A stretch of DNA of 64,000 nucleotides from Oscillospiraceae bacterium (GTDB lineage Bacteria > Bacillota > Clostridia > Oscillospirales > Ruminococcaceae), in the NCBI GenBank assembly GCA_022835495.1, contig BQOK01000001.1:2914001-2978000 (forward strand), written 5' to 3'. The notes under the pieces are model-generated. The model was not told where the DNA came from, did no database searches, and saw only the letters and a program-made list of their open reading frames with translations. Of this stretch, positions 61,430-64,000 are shown piece by piece. Position 1 is the first letter of the stretch. Each line of letters starts with the position of its first letter. A program made the position numbers and the translations under genes.

Positions 61430-62033
61430 GTTTTTCCTCCTGCTGCTTCACTAATCGGTAAAATGTGCTCCTCTTTAGGCCGAGCTGGCGCATTGCAGCA
61501 ACTGCCGTAATCGTACCGGACTTCCATTCAGGATAGAATTGATTCCAGTTTGGCGGAAAGTCTATCATTGGACGCCCCAAATGCTTCCCCGCCTCTTTTG
61601 CAATAGCGATCCCCTCAGACTGTCGCCGCTTTGTTGTGATACGCTCCTGTTCAGCAATACTCGCAAGTACTTCAATCAGAATGTTGTTTATCATCTCAAA
61701 AATCCAGTCCTGCTCCTCAGGAAGTTCCACCATGGTAGTCGGGATGTCAAGGATTTTGATCCGGATGTGGTGCTCCCGGAAGTATTCCAGCTCTTTCTTG
61801 ATGTCAATCTTTCGCCGACTGAGTCGATCCAGCGATTTAACAATCAGAGTGTCTCCGTCGCGGAGAAAGTGATTCTTCAGCGACTGATACCCCTCACGCT
61901 CCAAATCTTTGCCACTTACCTTATCCGTAATGATATCACGCTCCTCCACGCCGGCATCCATGAGGGCTTTGAGTTGCCGATCCAGATGTTGTTCTCTCGT
62001 AGATACACGGGCATAACCGTATGTCTTTTTCAA
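61413..62033 (-). CDS. Serine recombinase (resolvase/invertase family)
   Basis: 206 residues. The catalytic domain starts YGYARVSTREQHLDRQ with S11, and the LIVKSLDRLSRR and ERITTKRRQSEGI helices follow. A C-terminal helix-turn-helix (GTITAVAAMRQLGLKRSTFYRLV) completes a standard small resolvase/invertase. It would resolve cointegrates or invert DNA. Two direct and one inverted TTTTTCGGACA-type repeats upstream (62072-62160) may be its crossover site. It is cotranscribed with the sortase gene downstream. Confidence 0.93.
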   Translation of the reverse strand: MKKTYGYARVSTREQHLDRQLKALMDAGVEERDIITDKVSGKDLEREGYQSLKNHFLRDGDTLIVKSLDRLSRRKIDIKKELEYFREHHIRIKILDIPTTMVELPEEQDWIFEMINNILIEVLASIAEQERITTKRRQSEGIAIAKEAGKHLGRPMIDFPPNWNQFYPEWKSGTITAVAAMRQLGLKRSTFYRLVKQQEEKHETEE

Positions 62034-62071
62034 CTTGTTTTCATCTCCTTTTCCGTTTCAAAAGCTCATGC

Positions 62072-62160
62072 CTTTTTCGGACATATCCCCAAATGACAAA
62101 ATAGCTTTTTCGGACACAAAATCATATCCCGATTGTCCGCCTGTAGGTAATGCCGAAAAG
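62072..62160. repeat. Possible recombination (res) site of the serine recombinase
   Basis: CTTTTTCGGACA occurs at 62072-62083 and 62105-62116 (33-bp period). A related inverted copy, TGCCGAAAAGG, lies at 62151-62161, and a partial inverted TGTCCG at 62135. Subsites of this type upstream of a resolvase gene are expected for its binding and crossover. Confidence 0.5.
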
Positions 62161-62199
62161 GTCTACCTTTACAGATACCTAATTACACGGAGGAGAGAG

Positions 62200-62247
62200 A
62201 TGAATTACAGCAAACAGTCGTTGCAGTTTCCAATAGGGGACAGATAA
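62200..62247 (+). CDS. Possible 15-residue peptide or truncated gene start
   Basis: A very strong ribosome-binding site GGAGGAGAGAG precedes ATG at 62200; the frame MNYSKQSLQFPIGDR then stops at 62245-62247. A shifted frame continues (RDPEKRFLKYGK) for 12 more codons, so this may be the frameshifted start of a former gene rather than a functional leader peptide. Confidence 0.35.
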   Translation: MNYSKQSLQFPIGDR

Positions 62248-62522
62248 GAGACCCGGAAAAGAGATTTCTGAAGTATGGCAAATAGCTCACCACCTTTGAG
62301 CTGCAACGATCGTCCTGTTTTCTCAAAAAGCCTCCCTCAAATCAATGCACAATATCACCGGACGGAGAAAAGGGCTTTCTCTTTTGCCATTGCGATAGAC
62401 TTTTTTTGATTTTGGGGATAAAAAAGACCGCTGACTGTACGCACACGGCGCGGGTCAACGGTCAGTTTTTCGGTGTTCAGTTTTTGTGTTCTGCCTGACA
62501 AACTGGATTTTATCATCCAATT
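62248..62522. other. Non-coding gap with a terminator-like hairpin
   Basis: Nothing coding is recognised. At about 62426-62470 a hairpin with GACCG..TGAC and GTCA..CGGTC arms is followed by AGTTTTT. Confidence 0.4.
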
Positions 62523-62525
62523 GAA

Positions 62526-62709
62526 CTAATCTTTTTCATGGTTCTTTCTTAAAGCACACAGTCTAACAATGTGTGGAATTGCAGACGGAAGAATAAGCAA
62601 TAATCCCGGCGGGTAATCCATAACCAATACTATAACCGCTCCTACAAGTGAAATTACCAATCCAATAATCGATAACAGAAAATCTTTTTTCTTATCTATA
62701 TAAATTTCC
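62526..62709 (-). pseudogene. Fragment of a small membrane protein cut by IS5-type element
   Basis: On the minus strand one frame runs from the IS end: KKDFLLSIIGLVISLVGAVI (one membrane helix), a short MDYPPG turn, a second hydrophobic stretch, and a basic end RKNHEKD then a stop. No start codon remains, because the IS terminus lies directly before it. Confidence 0.5.
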
Positions 62710-63560
62710 TAAATAGTGTCTAGACAAGATCAGGTCAAAACAGTACACCAAATAGCAATGCAACGAATTTGCACAGCAGCCAGAAAAGATGTTGTAGTTT
62801 TTGCATATCGAGTAGCAATGCCTCGCCAACGTTTCAGGTGCAAAAAAGCATTTTCCACCAGATGACGAAGCCGATACAAGTAACGGTCATACTCCCGCTG
62901 CTGCTTGCGATTTCGTTTATCCGGAATGACGATATTCATTCCAGCATCAGCGGCATAAGCAATGATCTGATTGGTGTCATACCCACGATCGGCCAGTAAT
63001 GTTTCCGCCGATATTCCATCAATCAAGTGAATAGCTTCTTTGCAATCAGCTCGGGTACCCTCTGTGATAAGTACTCGGACCGGCATACCATTTGCATCCA
63101 CGGCAAGGTGAATCTTGGTATTGAGCCCCCTTTTGTACGGCTCATGTCCTGATTACCGCCACGGGCGCCTGCCGCATGTGGATGCACCTTACAGTGGCTG
63201 GCATCAATCATCAACCATTCAAAATCGGGCTCATCAACCAGAATTTCCAGCAGTTTTTCCCAGATCCCCTTGTCACGCCATCTGCGGAACCGCTGATACA
63301 CGGTACCCCATTTCCCGTAGAACGGCGGTAAATCCCGCCACGGTGCTCCTGTGCGTAAAATCCAAAACACGCCATTGATAAATCGCCGGTTATCCTGGGC
63401 TATTCCACCCCACTGCCCTCATTGTCCTGGTAGATGCGGTTCCAGCAGGCTCCATACCGCATCGCTGATGTCGTGGCGTTGTTGTTCATTCTTCATGGGA
63501 ACACCTCTTTCGGCTCTCTTGCTCCCATTATACCATATCGCTCGTGTAAACGCTATTTAG
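62710..63560 (-). mobile_element. IS5-family (IS427-like) insertion sequence, mutated
   Basis: About 851 bp. Imperfect terminal inverted repeats are clear: CTAAATAGTGTCTAGACAAG (62710-62729) against CTCGTGTAAACGCTATTTAG (63541-63560). Size, two-frame transposase and repeats fit the IS427 group. A premature stop in the first frame probably makes it inactive. Confidence 0.85.
62730..63496 (-). pseudogene. IS5-family transposase, two frames plus premature stop
   Basis: The start at 63496 reads MKNEQQRHDISDAVWSLLEPHLPGQ, then TGA (63419-63421, where relatives have Arg, CGA). It continues in the same frame as GQWGGIAQDNRRFINGVFWI through MIDASHCKVHPHAAG (first catalytic Asp). Near 63140 a run AAAAGGGGGC shifts the frame by -1 into KIHLAVDANGMPVRVLITEG, with TLLADRGYDT and RNRKQQREYDRYLYRLRHLVEN completing the DDE core. 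The frame change is normal for this group; the TGA is not. Confidence 0.85.
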
Positions 63561-64000
63561 CAGGCGCAAGAAATCTCAGCCCCAATACCATAAAGTCATA
63601 CAGGGACACCTTTTGCCTGCTTTTACTATTTATGAAGGAGATGAACAAAAAGATAGACAGGATTTGCTTGGTCGATATTGATGCCGACTTGGTTGTTCGC
63701 TTTTTGGATTGGCTGGAATTGGAACGCCGGAACAGCGCCTCGACGAGAAATGTGCGGTTAGCTGCGATCCATGCGTTTTTTCGATATGTGCAGTTTCAAA
63801 ATCCGGAAATGCTGCTGCATTGCCAGCGTATTCTTGCAATTCCGATGAAAGAAACAGAAAAGAGATTTGTGGAATACCTGTCGGAACAAGTGCTGAAAGA
63901 TCTGCTTTCCATTCCAGACCAAACAAAGAAATGTGGAATACGAGATACGGCCCTGCTATGTTTGCTCTATGATTCTGGTGCAAGAGTTCAAGAACTGATT
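63560..64000 (+). CDS. Tyrosine recombinase/integrase, truncated at both ends
   Basis: The frame is open from the IS boundary to the window end: GARNLSPNTIKSYRDTF (the N-terminal core-binding domain), FLDWLELERRNSASTRNVRLAAIHAFFRYV, and DTALLCLLYDSGARVQEL with the first catalytic Arg. The first 20-30 residues are missing, replaced by the IS5-family element, and the catalytic C-terminus runs beyond the window. Possibly a Tn554/Tn916-type or IS-like integrase. The 5' part is not found on the other side of the IS, so the locus is rearranged, not simply interrupted. Confidence 0.85.

Overview
The window looks like a chromosome segment of a GC-rich anaerobic Firmicute, most likely class Clostridia, order Oscillospirales (Faecalibacterium/Gemmiger/Subdoligranulum-like). 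This rests on the gene content: a T-box before thrS, rny, DUF3048 lipoproteins, a zinc-ribbon AbrB protein, DUF4317 and carbohydrate ABC importers with an AraC-type regulator. Bases 1 to about 47,500 are uniformly GC-rich. From about 48,800 to the end the sequence is visibly less GC-rich and full of broken mobile DNA.

Region 1 (1-5,300): end of an SGNH/DltD-like surface protein gene, trpS, an AbrB-type regulator, an XRE regulator, a histidine phosphatase and an AEC transporter. Region 2 (5,500-12,800): a hydroxy-acid/sugar-acid catabolic regulon with a GntR/FCD regulator, a GNAT enzyme, a GntP permease, a two-subunit UxaA-type dehydratase, a LarA-type nickel racemase/epimerase and a MOFRL glycerate kinase. 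The racemase operon and the kinase gene carry the same TTGTATACAA palindrome just downstream of the -10 box. Region 3 (12,900-16,900): three tandem DUF3048 lipoproteins. Region 4 (17,000-28,900): a GH3 glycosidase, a YitT-type membrane protein, tRNA-Lys, a small lipoprotein, then an AraC-type membrane sensor, a sugar-binding protein, two permeases and a GH123/DUF4091 glycosidase. Region 5 (29,000-35,050): a DUF6809/XRE pair, thrS under T-box control, rny, a phosphoribosyltransferase-like gene and two tRNA-Ser genes.

Region 6 (35,100-47,540): a tail and lysis module of a siphophage on the minus strand (fibres, tail terminator, tube, assembly proteins, tape measure, distal tail, Gp37-like, baseplate, fibres, GH25 endolysin, holin). 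It has no head, packaging, replication or integrase genes. An extra fibre cassette lies upstream of the tail terminator gene, which suggests fusion of two related tail modules, or a tailocin. An IS3-family element (about 47,540-48,831) cuts the far end.

Region 7 (48,830-64,000): a mosaic of genomic-island or conjugative-element debris. It holds two unknown genes, a lipoprotein, YwaF- and YcxB-like membrane proteins, and a two-component system next to an exported protein with a duplicated domain. That protein's promoter carries three 11-bp-phased repeats. Then come XRE regulators, DUF4317, a decayed ABC ATPase, an AbiEi antitoxin whose toxin gene is truncated, an IS21 transposase fused in frame to a relaxase tail, a sortase B overlapping a serine recombinase, a mutated IS5-family element, and a 5'-truncated tyrosine recombinase running off the end.

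Most gene starts were chosen from visible ribosome-binding sites. Family names come from reading the proteins, not from database searches.
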